Positions 1 to 4,578 of a DNA stretch of 5,194 bases are shown here, piece after piece. How positions within the stretch are numbered: position 1 is the first letter of the stretch; each line of letters opens with the position of its first letter. Made by a program: the position numbers and the translations under genes. Source of the DNA: Deltaproteobacteria bacterium (GTDB taxonomy: Bacteria; Desulfobacterota; G020345765); the NCBI GenBank assembly GCA_030616835.1, contig JAUWWP010000221.1, positions 1 through 5,194 on the forward strand. The letters are read 5' to 3'. The notes under the pieces were generated by a model. That model worked only from the letters and a program-made list of their open reading frames with translations. It was not told the DNA's origin and ran no database searches.

Positions 1-2
1 CC

Positions 3-215
3 CAATCCAATAACCAGTCCTATCGCAATACCAATCCCGATCAGAATCCCCTGAACCATCGCACCCACAGCTCGATTCCCATTTTTTAGCTCCTGGGGGG
101 TATCAAATGGGGTTATTCTATCGAATATCTTATAGCCCAGATACATAAAAATAATCGTAATAAATCCGCCGATAATAGCATAGATAAAATTTAATAAAAT
201 TATCGATAAATTCAT
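3..215 (-). CDS. DUF350 family membrane protein, N-terminal part (cut by window edge)
   Basis: The minus-strand frame opens at ATG 215-213 and stays open to the window edge, giving 71 residues with no stop. A first hydrophobic helix spans about residues 5-27. The loop FDRITPFDTPQEL follows (about 31-43), then a GNRAVGAM stretch, and a second glycine-rich hydrophobic helix from about residue 50. This order, with the D-x-x-TPFD loop and the N-x-AV-x-A segment, is what I know of DUF350 (UPF0719/YjfL-like) inner-membrane proteins, whose biochemical role is not established. A GGAGGGG ribosome site lies four to five bases before the start. The ATG overlaps the TGA of the upstream HEPN gene as ATGA, so translation is probably coupled and the gene belongs to the same transcript. 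The C-terminal half lies outside the window. The family call is fairly sure; any function is not. Confidence 0.83.
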   Translation of the reverse strand, partial: MNLSIILLNFIYAIIGGFITIIFMYLGYKIFDRITPFDTPQELKNGNRAVGAMVQGILIGIGIAIGLVIGL

Positions 216-610
216 AACCCCTCCTTTAAATTATTAATAATTTTATTCTTCAATTCTCTGGCTTTTTTTAGACCTTTTCGTATTTCTTTCTCTGGGATTT
301 CCGATCTTATAAAGAAAGGGTAACGATCAATAATATAATATGGAGTTGCTCGCTGACATATTTCACGGAATTCCTCAAAAGAGGGATCATATTCAACTGC
401 ATAATCAATCAACTTTACTAAGTTATGCGTCTTTTCTAATTCCCAGCCTTTTGACAGTAGATAACCCTTCAAATATTTCTCTACTGCTTGCTGAAGATGG
501 ACACCAGCATCAATAAGGTCATCCGCCTTTAGCATTATCTCTACCCGCTTTAAGTCTTTATCAGCTATATTAAACCAATCCTCAGGCAAGCTTGATTCTT
601 TATCTTTCAT
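212..610 (-). CDS. HEPN domain protein, partner of the MNT nucleotidyltransferase
   Basis: This is a 132-residue, mostly helical protein. It carries the segment HLQQAVEKYLKGYLLSKG (38-55), then KTHNL (60-64) and IDRYP (94-98), typical of the PF05168-type HEPN fold found next to minimal nucleotidyltransferases (TM0613-like). I place the start at ATG 610-608. The frame is open 45 bases further upstream, but that extension lies inside the MNT gene and has no family resemblance, while AAAGGT sits 10 bases before 610. The gene overlaps the MNT end by 11 bases. In known type VII systems the HEPN partner is an RNase toxin whose tyrosine is AMPylated by the MNT antitoxin. Here the RNase motif R-x4-6-H cannot be found: the only histidines are 38 and 62, and no arginine stands at the right distance. 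It may therefore be a substrate-binding partner, or use other residues. Confidence 0.85.
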   Translation of the reverse strand: MKDKESSLPEDWFNIADKDLKRVEIMLKADDLIDAGVHLQQAVEKYLKGYLLSKGWELEKTHNLVKLIDYAVEYDPSFEEFREICQRATPYYIIDRYPFFIRSEIPEKEIRKGLKKARELKNKIINNLKEGL

Positions 611-926
611 AAAGCACAACACCTTTGGATAAAATTTCTTTAAAGAAATGGTCACCTATTTCAAGCCGCTGCTTTAGCTCTTCGGGAGTAACAACAAAAG
701 GGGATAGGTCTATTTTCCTTATATCTATCATTTTGTATATTTGAACCATTCTGTCTATGACTCTATCTTTTGTATTTTTTACAATCAGAAGATCGATGTC
801 GCTACCTCTTGTAGGATTTCCATACGCATAAGATCCAAAAAGGATGATTTTCTCAGGAGAATATGCTTCTTTAATCTTTGCGACTATCTTTGATATCATT
901 TGCCGCATACTCTCGTCCTTTATCAT
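600..926 (-). CDS. Minimal nucleotidyltransferase (MNT), antitoxin-type partner of HEPN
   Basis: This is a 108-residue protein of the minimal nucleotidyltransferase (Pol beta superfamily) type. It shows the signature LFGSYAYG (29-36) with the nucleotide-gripping GS at 31-32, the metal-binding pair D43-x-D45 in SDIDL, and a likely third carboxylate D73 in KIDLSPF. All catalytic positions of the fold appear intact. In MntA-HepT (type VII) pairs such proteins transfer AMP to a tyrosine of the HEPN toxin and silence it. The start at 926-924 is set by a GGAGG six bases upstream; the frame is open 30 codons further, but that extension reads through repeat DNA and looks spurious. It is first in an overlapping operon with the HEPN and DUF350 genes. 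A tentative -10 TATAGT lies at 959-954, and GGAAtgTTCC (943-952) covers the expected start of transcription. The family is clear; the AMP donor role is inferred. Confidence 0.87.
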   Translation of the reverse strand: MIKDESMRQMISKIVAKIKEAYSPEKIILFGSYAYGNPTRGSDIDLLIVKNTKDRVIDRMVQIYKMIDIRKIDLSPFVVTPEELKQRLEIGDHFFKEILSKGVVLYER

Positions 927-1347
927 ATGATACCTCCGAATGGGAATGTTCCAACTATAGTAGACCCTGCCCGCCGAATAAATTCTTTGGCAGGCGGGAA
1001 AGAAAGGGCGGTTCACCCCTAATTATGGTAAAGTTCGGGGATATATTAACCTTTTCTTGTCCTGAGCCTGTCGAAGGAAAAGACCTGCCTGCCGGCAGGA
1101 AGGAGAACCACCAGGAATAAAGGGTATCACATTATTGAGAAGAAAGCAACTTGTCCTGGGCCGTGTCCTGCCTGCCCTGAGTTAATCGAAGGGAGTCACT
1201 CGAAGGGCGAAGCCGAAGGGGATTTACAATTTATATTTCCCCTCCCCTGCCTGTTTTTTGTAGGGGCTTGATTTATCAAGCCCGCTCCTCCGCCTCAGGC
1301 GGATCGGGTTTGAAAATACAGGGAAACAGAGCTCGGCTTTCAATCTG
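927..1347. repeat. Intergenic stretch of REP-like palindromes, no gene seen
   Basis: I see no convincing gene here; open frames on either strand read through palindromes and have no recognisable family. Near 965-995, CCTGCCCGCC and GGCAGGCGGG form an imperfect inverted pair around an AT-rich loop. The segment 1051-1082 has CTTTTC/GAAAAG arms around CCTGAGCCTGTCGAAGG, followed by the perfect 12-bp palindrome CCTGCCGGCAGG (1088-1099). A diverged copy, CCCTGAGTTAATCGAAGGG, lies at 1175-1193. CCTGCCTG occurs at 1084, 1167 and 1246. A 9-bp-arm hairpin GGGCTTGAT-tt-ATCAAGCCC is at 1264-1283, followed by CCGCCTcAGGCGG at 1290-1302. None has a T-run placed as in an intrinsic terminator. These look like REP/MITE-type dispersed repeats. 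Confidence 0.6.
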
Positions 1348-1392
1348 AACGAAATAAACGCTCTTAACAAACCTAACGCTCCTAACGTTTCC
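1348..1392. repeat. Five-unit 9-bp tandem array (AACGnnnYT-like)
   Basis: Five consecutive 9-bp units each begin with AAC: AACGAAATA, AACGCTCTT, AACAAACCT, AACGCTCCT, AACGTTTCC. Units two and four differ at one base. The array does not lie in a recognisable gene; a minus-strand frame across it gives only a low-complexity V-x-x pattern that follows from the period. Its function is unknown. It resembles in period the 9-bp array at 3432-3458. Confidence 0.6.
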
Positions 1393-1651
1393 AAGAATGC
1401 GGGCCTGAGCCTGGCACTTCCTGATATTAGTTATGGAACTGATGGAACACCGTTCCCTTTCATACAGAAATGCCCAAAATATGAATTCTCGGTCACCCTG
1501 TGCGAGATGTGACCCCATTTCTTTCCATTGCCAGATGACCGCCAAGCTGAATTCCTCAAGGCTTTTGATGTGTCTCTCCCCAAGTGGCTTGTAACTCCGC
1601 GCATGTATTTATTTGGCCAAGATTGTAAGATTATCTTGGTATTTCAAATGG
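1393..1651. other. Intergenic stretch, no recognised gene
   Basis: Bases 1393 to about 1650 hold no gene I recognise. Two inverted repeats are visible: GGAAC-acc-GTTCC at 1444-1456, and GGTCAC/GTGACC arms at 1491-1514 with a 12-base loop. Near the right end AAGAT-t-ATCTT (1627-1637) is a short palindrome just upstream of the candidate antitoxin promoter. A frame of about 81 codons from a TTG at 1528 runs into the antitoxin start, but it has no ribosome site, crosses the promoter and operator region, and matches no family I know, so I do not call it. Confidence 0.45.
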
Positions 1652-1681
1652 TTGCAACAAGAAAATTGTCTGTTTTATATA
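1652..1681 (+). promoter_or_regulatory. Candidate promoter of the antitoxin-toxin operon
   Basis: TTGCAA (1652-1657) and TATATA (1676-1681) are separated by 18 bases in an AT-rich stretch about 90 bases before the antitoxin start. Each matches the sigma70 consensus at four of six positions. This is only a weak promoter candidate. Confidence 0.3.
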
Positions 1682-1703
1682 GGAAGATCCGTTTTAGCTT
1701 GCC

Positions 1704-1751
1704 AAATCATAAAATAAGTCGTAAAATAAATCATAGACCAAATCACACATT
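1704..1751 (+). promoter_or_regulatory. Four 12-bp direct repeats before the antitoxin gene, likely operator
   Basis: Four adjacent 12-base units start at 1704, 1716, 1728 and 1740: AAATCATAAAAT, AAGTCGTAAAAT, AAATCATAGACC, AAATCACACATT. The core AAATCAT is exact in units one and three, has one change in unit four and two in unit two. The array ends five bases before the ribosome site of the antitoxin gene. Ribbon-helix-helix antitoxins commonly repress their own operon by binding arrays of short direct repeats cooperatively, so this is the natural autoregulatory site. The repeats are seen directly; binding is inferred. Confidence 0.55.
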
Positions 1752-1769
1752 CAAAGGGAGGTTACTGCA

Positions 1770-1997
1770 ATGAGAACTACCATCATCATCGAGGATGCCC
1801 TCTATGAGAAGTTTAAGTCCCTCGCTGCGAAAAGGAAGCTCAGTGAATTTATCAATCAGCTTCTGAGGGAGAAACTTGAGGAGGAAGAGAACAGGATGTT
1901 GAGCAAAAGGATGAAGGAGGGCTATCTTGCCACCCGCCGAGAGAGAAAGTCTCTTAATAAGGATTGGGATTCAATCTTGGCTGAAGATTGGAAATAA
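1770..1997 (+). CDS. Ribbon-helix-helix antitoxin (MazE/NdoAI-like)
   Basis: This 75-residue protein begins with a short strand, TTIIIED (3-9), then a helix-turn-helix stretch, ALYEKFKSLAAKRKLSEFINQLL, that fits a ribbon-helix-helix DNA-binding domain. A charged C-terminal tail (about 38-75) ends SILAEDWK and is the part expected to block the toxin. The start ATG at 1770 has GGGAGG eight bases upstream. It is followed after three bases by a MazF-family toxin gene, the standard antitoxin-first order. Four 12-bp repeats directly upstream are a probable binding site for autorepression. In such modules the antitoxin is labile and neutralises the toxin by direct binding. The pairing makes the antitoxin role solid; the exact antitoxin subfamily is less certain. 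Confidence 0.85.
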   Translation: MRTTIIIEDALYEKFKSLAAKRKLSEFINQLLREKLEEEENRMLSKRMKEGYLATRRERKSLNKDWDSILAEDWK

Positions 1998-2000
1998 ATA

Positions 2001-2351
2001 ATGGCATATCCTAAACGGGGTGATATCTACTGGGTGCAGTTAGATCCGACGATAGGCTCCGAGATAAGTAAAACCAGACCAGCTCTTATTATCTCGAATA
2101 ATATTGGGAATGAATATTCAGATCGAGTAATTGTTGCTCCAATTACTTCAAAGGGACTATTTAAGATTTATCCTTTTGAGGTAGCAATTCCCAAAGGGGC
2201 TGCGGGTTTAGAGGAGGACTCCAAGATTTTTCTGGATCAAATCCGGACTGTAGATAAAACCCGCCTGGCCAAGAGGGTTGGTAGACTATCTCCGGAGATG
2301 ATGCTCAAGGTGGACCTTGCAATTCACTTGAGTCTTGGTTTGGGTAATTGA
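2001..2351 (+). CDS. mazF: MazF/PemK-family endoribonuclease toxin
   Basis: This 116-residue protein has the length and motif order of MazF/PemK sequence-specific mRNA interferases: KRGDIYWVQLDPTIGSE (5-21), KTRPALIISNN (24-34), VIVAPITS (43-50), and FLDQIRTVDK near residues 77-86. By alignment in my head, R26 and T49 correspond to the catalytic Arg and Thr of the Bacillus enzyme (R25, T48), so the active site looks intact. It would cleave mRNA at short single-stranded motifs; the cut site cannot be read from the sequence. The ATG lies three bases after the antitoxin stop with only a poor Shine-Dalgarno site, so translation probably depends on the antitoxin reading, which keeps toxin output low. 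The gene appears complete and undamaged. Confidence 0.93.
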   Translation: MAYPKRGDIYWVQLDPTIGSEISKTRPALIISNNIGNEYSDRVIVAPITSKGLFKIYPFEVAIPKGAAGLEEDSKIFLDQIRTVDKTRLAKRVGRLSPEMMLKVDLAIHLSLGLGN

Positions 2352-2371
2352 TTTTTCCAAAGGTGGTGAGT

Positions 2372-2449
2372 ATGGGTATAGGGAAGATTGATGAACGCGA
2401 GTCGGAGGGAACAGAGATCAGGAAAGTTCTGGAATCGTTAAGTTACTAA
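2372..2449 (+). CDS. Possible 25-codon ORF after mazF, perhaps a truncated third cistron
   Basis: An ATG at 2372 is preceded by AAAGGTGGTGAG, a good ribosome site, only 20 bases after the toxin stop. The 25-residue product is charged (MGIGKIDERES then a helix-like EIRKVLESL) and ends at TAA 2447-2449, just where the repeat-rich DNA begins. I do not recognise a family. The strong ribosome site suggests either a real micro-protein or the surviving start of a longer gene cut off by an insertion. Chance is also possible at this length. Confidence 0.3.
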   Translation: MGIGKIDERESEGTEIRKVLESLSY

Positions 2450-2829
2450 ATGAAGCTCCAACCCCGACCTTCGGGGCTTAACTAAAAACTAAAGCTCTGA
2501 CCCCGACTCCCGCCTACGGCGTCCGCAATTAGCGCACGGTAGAGAATCTCGGATGACATAGCAATGTCTGACAATTCCGGGGACATCATACTTATTTCTT
2601 GGGTTAATAGGTGATGTTGCTTCTAAAACAACTTAGAAGAAAAATGACTCTCAAGCAAGCCTACATTCAACCACCAAGTGCAACACTTGGATTTAAAAAC
2701 CTCAGTTTTTCCTTCCTAGCTGGGGTACGGATGGCAGAAGTATGATTTCGTCCCCCGCACCTTGTTAATCTTCTCATGTCCAAGGAGTTTTCCGGAGGGT
2801 CTCCCATATTGAAAGCTTTCTTATTTAGT
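2450..2829. other. Non-coding stretch with hairpins, direct repeats and mobile-element-like motifs
   Basis: No gene is supported here. AAGCTCCAACCCCGAC (2453-2468) and AAGCTCTGACCCCGAC (2492-2507) are direct repeats matching at 14 of 16 bases. The first runs into a hairpin, CCCCGA-cct-TCGGGG (2462-2476), which lacks a T-run. GACAT/ATGTC arms lie at 2555-2568, and CTTCTAA/TTAGAAG arms around 2630-2650. CCAAGTG-caa-CACTTGG (2674-2690) is perfect. GAAAGCTTTC (2811-2820) sits just past the stop of the DUF523 gene. A 67-codon minus frame (2667-2870) overlaps the DUF523 gene end and has no family or ribosome site. Confidence 0.5.
2573..2598 (-). mobile_element. Motif resembling ends of REP-associated (Y1) transposase elements, no transposase present
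   Basis: Read on the minus strand, the segment contains AGTATGATGTCCCCGGAATT. From memory this closely resembles a conserved sequence (AGTATGGTGTCCCCGGAATT) often found beside IS200-like REP-associated tyrosine transposases in many bacteria. GACAT/ATGTC arms lie beside it at 2555-2568. No transposase frame is in the window, so this would be a solitary end or decayed copy. The resemblance is recalled, not searched. Confidence 0.35.
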
Positions 2830-3276
2830 TCAAACCTGACAGCCGATACCGGATTCATCTCGGACTTCAATCCCCTCCCGGAGCAGGAAAGCGGTGAAAA
2901 CGCCTATGCCTTTCACTAACTTTTTGCCCTGGTAAATATGATTTACCCCGCAGGCAGGACTCCTGTCCTTGAGGATAGCCCGGGTAGCACCACTGAGTTT
3001 GGTGATCTTCAGAGCTTCCCGGGCTCCTTTCAGAAATTGCCGGGTGACATCTTTTCCCTCGAAAGATATAACCCGGGAGCGGCGGGAGATAATTTCCGAT
3101 CCGCTACCGCGAGTGATTTGTGAAGTGGATCGGGGGGTAGGAAGGCCACCCAGTTGCTCGGGGCAAAGGGGGATAAAATTCTTCCCCTTTAGAAGTTTCC
3201 GGACTCGGGCATTACTCTGGTTACCTCCATCATAGCGACAGTTTACTCCTACCAGACATGCACTGACAACTATCAT
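2830..3276 (-). CDS. DUF523 family protein (YbbK/TudS-like)
   Basis: This 148-residue protein is a full-length match to DUF523. The N-terminus MIVVSACLVGVNCRYDGGN (1-19) carries C7 and C13, IPLCPEQLGGLPTPR (35-49) carries C38, and ILKDRSPACG (101-110) carries C109. GIGVFTAFLLREGIEV closes the domain. A DUF523 member, TudS, was shown to be a thiouracil desulfidase holding a [4Fe-4S] cluster on three conserved cysteines; C7, C38 and C109 are the natural counterparts here. Whether this copy acts on thiouracil is inference. The start matches the family's usual beginning, although the ribosome site is weak (TTGAAG). An extra cysteine, C146, sits two residues from the end, in a tail slightly longer than I expect for the family. 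The gene stands alone between repeat-rich spacers, downstream of purM on the same strand. Confidence 0.88.
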   Translation of the reverse strand: MIVVSACLVGVNCRYDGGNQSNARVRKLLKGKNFIPLCPEQLGGLPTPRSTSQITRGSGSEIISRRSRVISFEGKDVTRQFLKGAREALKITKLSGATRAILKDRSPACGVNHIYQGKKLVKGIGVFTAFLLREGIEVRDESGIGCQV

Positions 3277-3293
3277 TTACTTCAAGGAATAGC

Positions 3294-3313
3294 CCTTCGA
3301 CAGGCTCAGGACA
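3294..3313 (-). repeat. REP-like element, exact inverted copy of 1058-1077
   Basis: CCTTCGACAGGCTCAGGACA at 3294-3313 is the exact reverse complement of 1058-1077, a 20-bp match over about 2.2 kb. It lies 17 bases upstream of the DUF523 start. The CCTTCGAC...CTCAGG core also flanks the palindrome at 3386-3422, so it is a dispersed repeat family within this genome. Confidence 0.7.
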
Positions 3314-3363
3314 CGGCAGGGAGTAGCAGGGGATAGCAAGGGATAGCAAGGAATAGCAGGGGC
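3311..3363. repeat. 10-bp tandem array (GGATAGCAAG-like)
   Basis: Successive 10-base units run GAGTAGCAGG, GGATAGCAAG, GGATAGCAAG, GAATAGCAGG from 3321 to 3360, with a degenerate ACACGGCAGG unit before them at 3311. Two central units are identical. A related AGGAATAGC also occurs at 3285-3293. The array lies between purM and the DUF523 gene and has no recognisable coding potential. Confidence 0.7.
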
Positions 3364-3385
3364 TACAATTCTCTGCCTAAATCCC

Positions 3386-3422
3386 AATCCTTCGACCCCG
3401 ATGCCCATCGGGGCTCAGGATT
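3386..3422. repeat. Composite REP palindrome
   Basis: Inner arms CCCCGAT (3396-3402) and ATCGGGG (3407-3413) enclose GCCC. Outer arms AATCCT (3386-3391) and AGGATT (3417-3422) extend the stem past a small internal bulge. The CCTTCGAC/GCTCAGGA flanks match the 1058 and 3294 repeats. It lies about 60 bases past the purM stop and could fold in the purM transcript, but has no T-run, so I do not call it a terminator. Confidence 0.6.
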
Positions 3423-3431
3423 TCGGTTTAT

Positions 3432-3458
3432 TTCGTGTAATTCGTGTAATTCGTGGTT
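3432..3458. repeat. Three-unit 9-bp tandem repeat (TTCGTGTAA)
   Basis: Two identical TTCGTGTAA units (3432-3440, 3441-3449) are followed by TTCGTGGTT (3450-3458). It sits about 20 bases beyond the purM stop. Its function is unknown. Confidence 0.6.
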
Positions 3459-3479
3459 CAAACGACAAGCCCTCTGGCC

Positions 3480-4532
3480 TTACCCGGCTCTTTCGAGAAA
3501 ACGAACGGCCTCTTCCCCTTGCTTGCGCTCGGTGATCTCCCCGATAAGATAGGACTGTTCATTTAGTCCCTGAAGTCGCTCGCAAATACCCTCTGTCTCC
3601 TGGGCAGGGACAACCAGAAGCATTCCAATTCCGTTGTTAAAGACCCGAAACATCTCCCCCTCTTCGATATTTCCGGCTTCCTTCAGTAAATTAAAGATCG
3701 GTTGACGGGGCCAGGCCTTTTTGTAGATCACCCCCCGGCAGCGAGATGGCAGGATCCGGAAGAGGTTTTTAGTGATCCCTCCTCCGGTAATATGGGCCAT
3801 TCCATTGATGGTAAAGCTCTTTAAAATATTAAGAATAGCCTTGGCGTAGATCTTGGTTGGCCTTAACAGTTCCTCTCCCAGAAGGCAGCCCAATTCCGGG
3901 AGATGATCATTGAGCTTCAATTTCTTCCGAGCTAAAAGAATCTTTCTTACCAGAGAGAAGCCGTTGCTGTGGAGGCCACTGGAGGCGATGCCGATGATCT
4001 TATTACCCATAGTAATGGTGGAGCCATCGACGATCTTATCCCTCTCTACTACCCCCACGGCGAAACCAGCCAGGTCATATTCTCCCTTCCGGTAAAAAGA
4101 GGGCATCTCGGCGGTCTCCCCTCCAATCAGGGCGCAACCGGCCTGACGGCAGCCCTTGACAATTCCCTGAATTATCTGGAGTCCTTTTTCGGGGTCGAGC
4201 CTGCTGGTAGCCAGATAGTCAAGAAAAAATAAGGGCTCAGCCCCTTGGACTACCAGATCGTTGACATTCATGGCTACCAGGTCGATCCCAATGGTGTCGT
4301 GCCGGTCCATCATAAAGGCGATCTTGAGCTTAGTTCCTGTCCCGTCGGTGGAGGAGACTAAAACCGGGTCCTGATATTTATCGTTGCCCAGAGAAAAGAG
4401 GCTGCTGAATCCCCCGATCTCAGTCAAAACCTCAGGGCGGTGAATAGATTTAATGATCGGCTTGATTTTCTCCACAAACTTCATCCCCGCGTCGATATCC
4501 ACTCCGGCTTCCTTATAGGTAAGTTTTTTCAT
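3480..4532 (-). CDS. purM: Phosphoribosylformylglycinamidine cyclo-ligase (AIR synthetase)
   Basis: This is a full-length, 350-residue PurM (the family is usually about 345). It closes the imidazole ring, turning FGAM and ATP into AIR, ADP and phosphate, the fifth step of cytosolic purine synthesis. The ATP-binding STDGTGTKLKIA is at 61-72, followed by GIDLVAMNVNDLVVQGAEPL (82-101), GGETAEMP (137-144), a YDLAGFAVGVVE strand, GLHSNGFSLVR, HITGGG, and MFRVFNNGIGM near the C-terminus. All the main conserved blocks are present and unbroken. I start at ATG 4532-4530 because AGGAG lies six bases upstream; an in-frame TTG eight codons earlier reads through that ribosome site. AGGAGCC is repeated in tandem there (4537-4550). 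A promoter and an overlapping palindrome lie just upstream. No other pur gene is in the window, and the gene diverges from a Crp/Fnr-type regulator. Confidence 0.96.
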   Translation of the reverse strand: MKKLTYKEAGVDIDAGMKFVEKIKPIIKSIHRPEVLTEIGGFSSLFSLGNDKYQDPVLVSSTDGTGTKLKIAFMMDRHDTIGIDLVAMNVNDLVVQGAEPLFFLDYLATSRLDPEKGLQIIQGIVKGCRQAGCALIGGETAEMPSFYRKGEYDLAGFAVGVVERDKIVDGSTITMGNKIIGIASSGLHSNGFSLVRKILLARKKLKLNDHLPELGCLLGEELLRPTKIYAKAILNILKSFTINGMAHITGGGITKNLFRILPSRCRGVIYKKAWPRQPIFNLLKEAGNIEEGEMFRVFNNGIGMLLVVPAQETEGICERLQGLNEQSYLIGEITERKQGEEAVRFLERAG

Positions 4533-4561
4533 GGTTGGCTCCTGGCTCCTTTCCAAAATTG

Positions 4562-4578
4562 GCTAAATTCAAATTAGC
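4562..4578. promoter_or_regulatory. 17-bp palindrome over the purM -10 and start site, possible operator
   Basis: GCTAAATTCAAATTAGC is a 17-base inverted repeat with a central C and a single mismatched pair. It covers the predicted -10 and the expected transcription start of purM, the place where a dimeric repressor would block initiation. The binding protein is unknown; the divergent Crp/Fnr-like regulator and a purine repressor are both possible. Confidence 0.4.

Noticed and set aside
600..1016. Longer form of the MNT gene starting at 1016
   Set aside because: The 30-codon extension reads through a REP-like inverted repeat and lacks family resemblance, while GGAGG stands six bases before the ATG at 926.
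1264..1283. Perfect hairpin GGGCTTGAT/ATCAAGCCC as a rho-independent terminator
   Set aside because: No T-run follows the stem on either strand and no gene ends nearby; it is better explained as a REP-type palindrome.
1276..1545. 89-codon minus-strand frame
   Set aside because: It follows the 9-bp array and palindromes, has no ribosome site and no recognisable domain; its V-x-x pattern is a product of the repeat period.
1528..1773. 81-codon plus-strand frame overlapping the antitoxin start by ATGA
   Set aside because: It begins with TTG without a ribosome site, crosses the promoter and 12-bp array, and resembles no family; the ATGA overlap is probably chance.
2667..2870. 67-codon minus-strand frame overlapping the end of the DUF523 gene
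   Set aside because: It has no ribosome site and no recognised domain. A resemblance to a decayed transposon tail is only a vague impression that I could not support.
2938..3235. Plus-strand frames opposite the DUF523 gene
   Set aside because: They are antisense shadows of a clear full-length gene with strong motif conservation.
3311..3458. CRISPR array
   Set aside because: The repeats are 9-10 bases, directly adjacent and without unique spacers, and no cas gene is present.
3910..4232. Plus-strand frames opposite purM
   Set aside because: They are antisense shadows of an intact purM with no ribosome sites.
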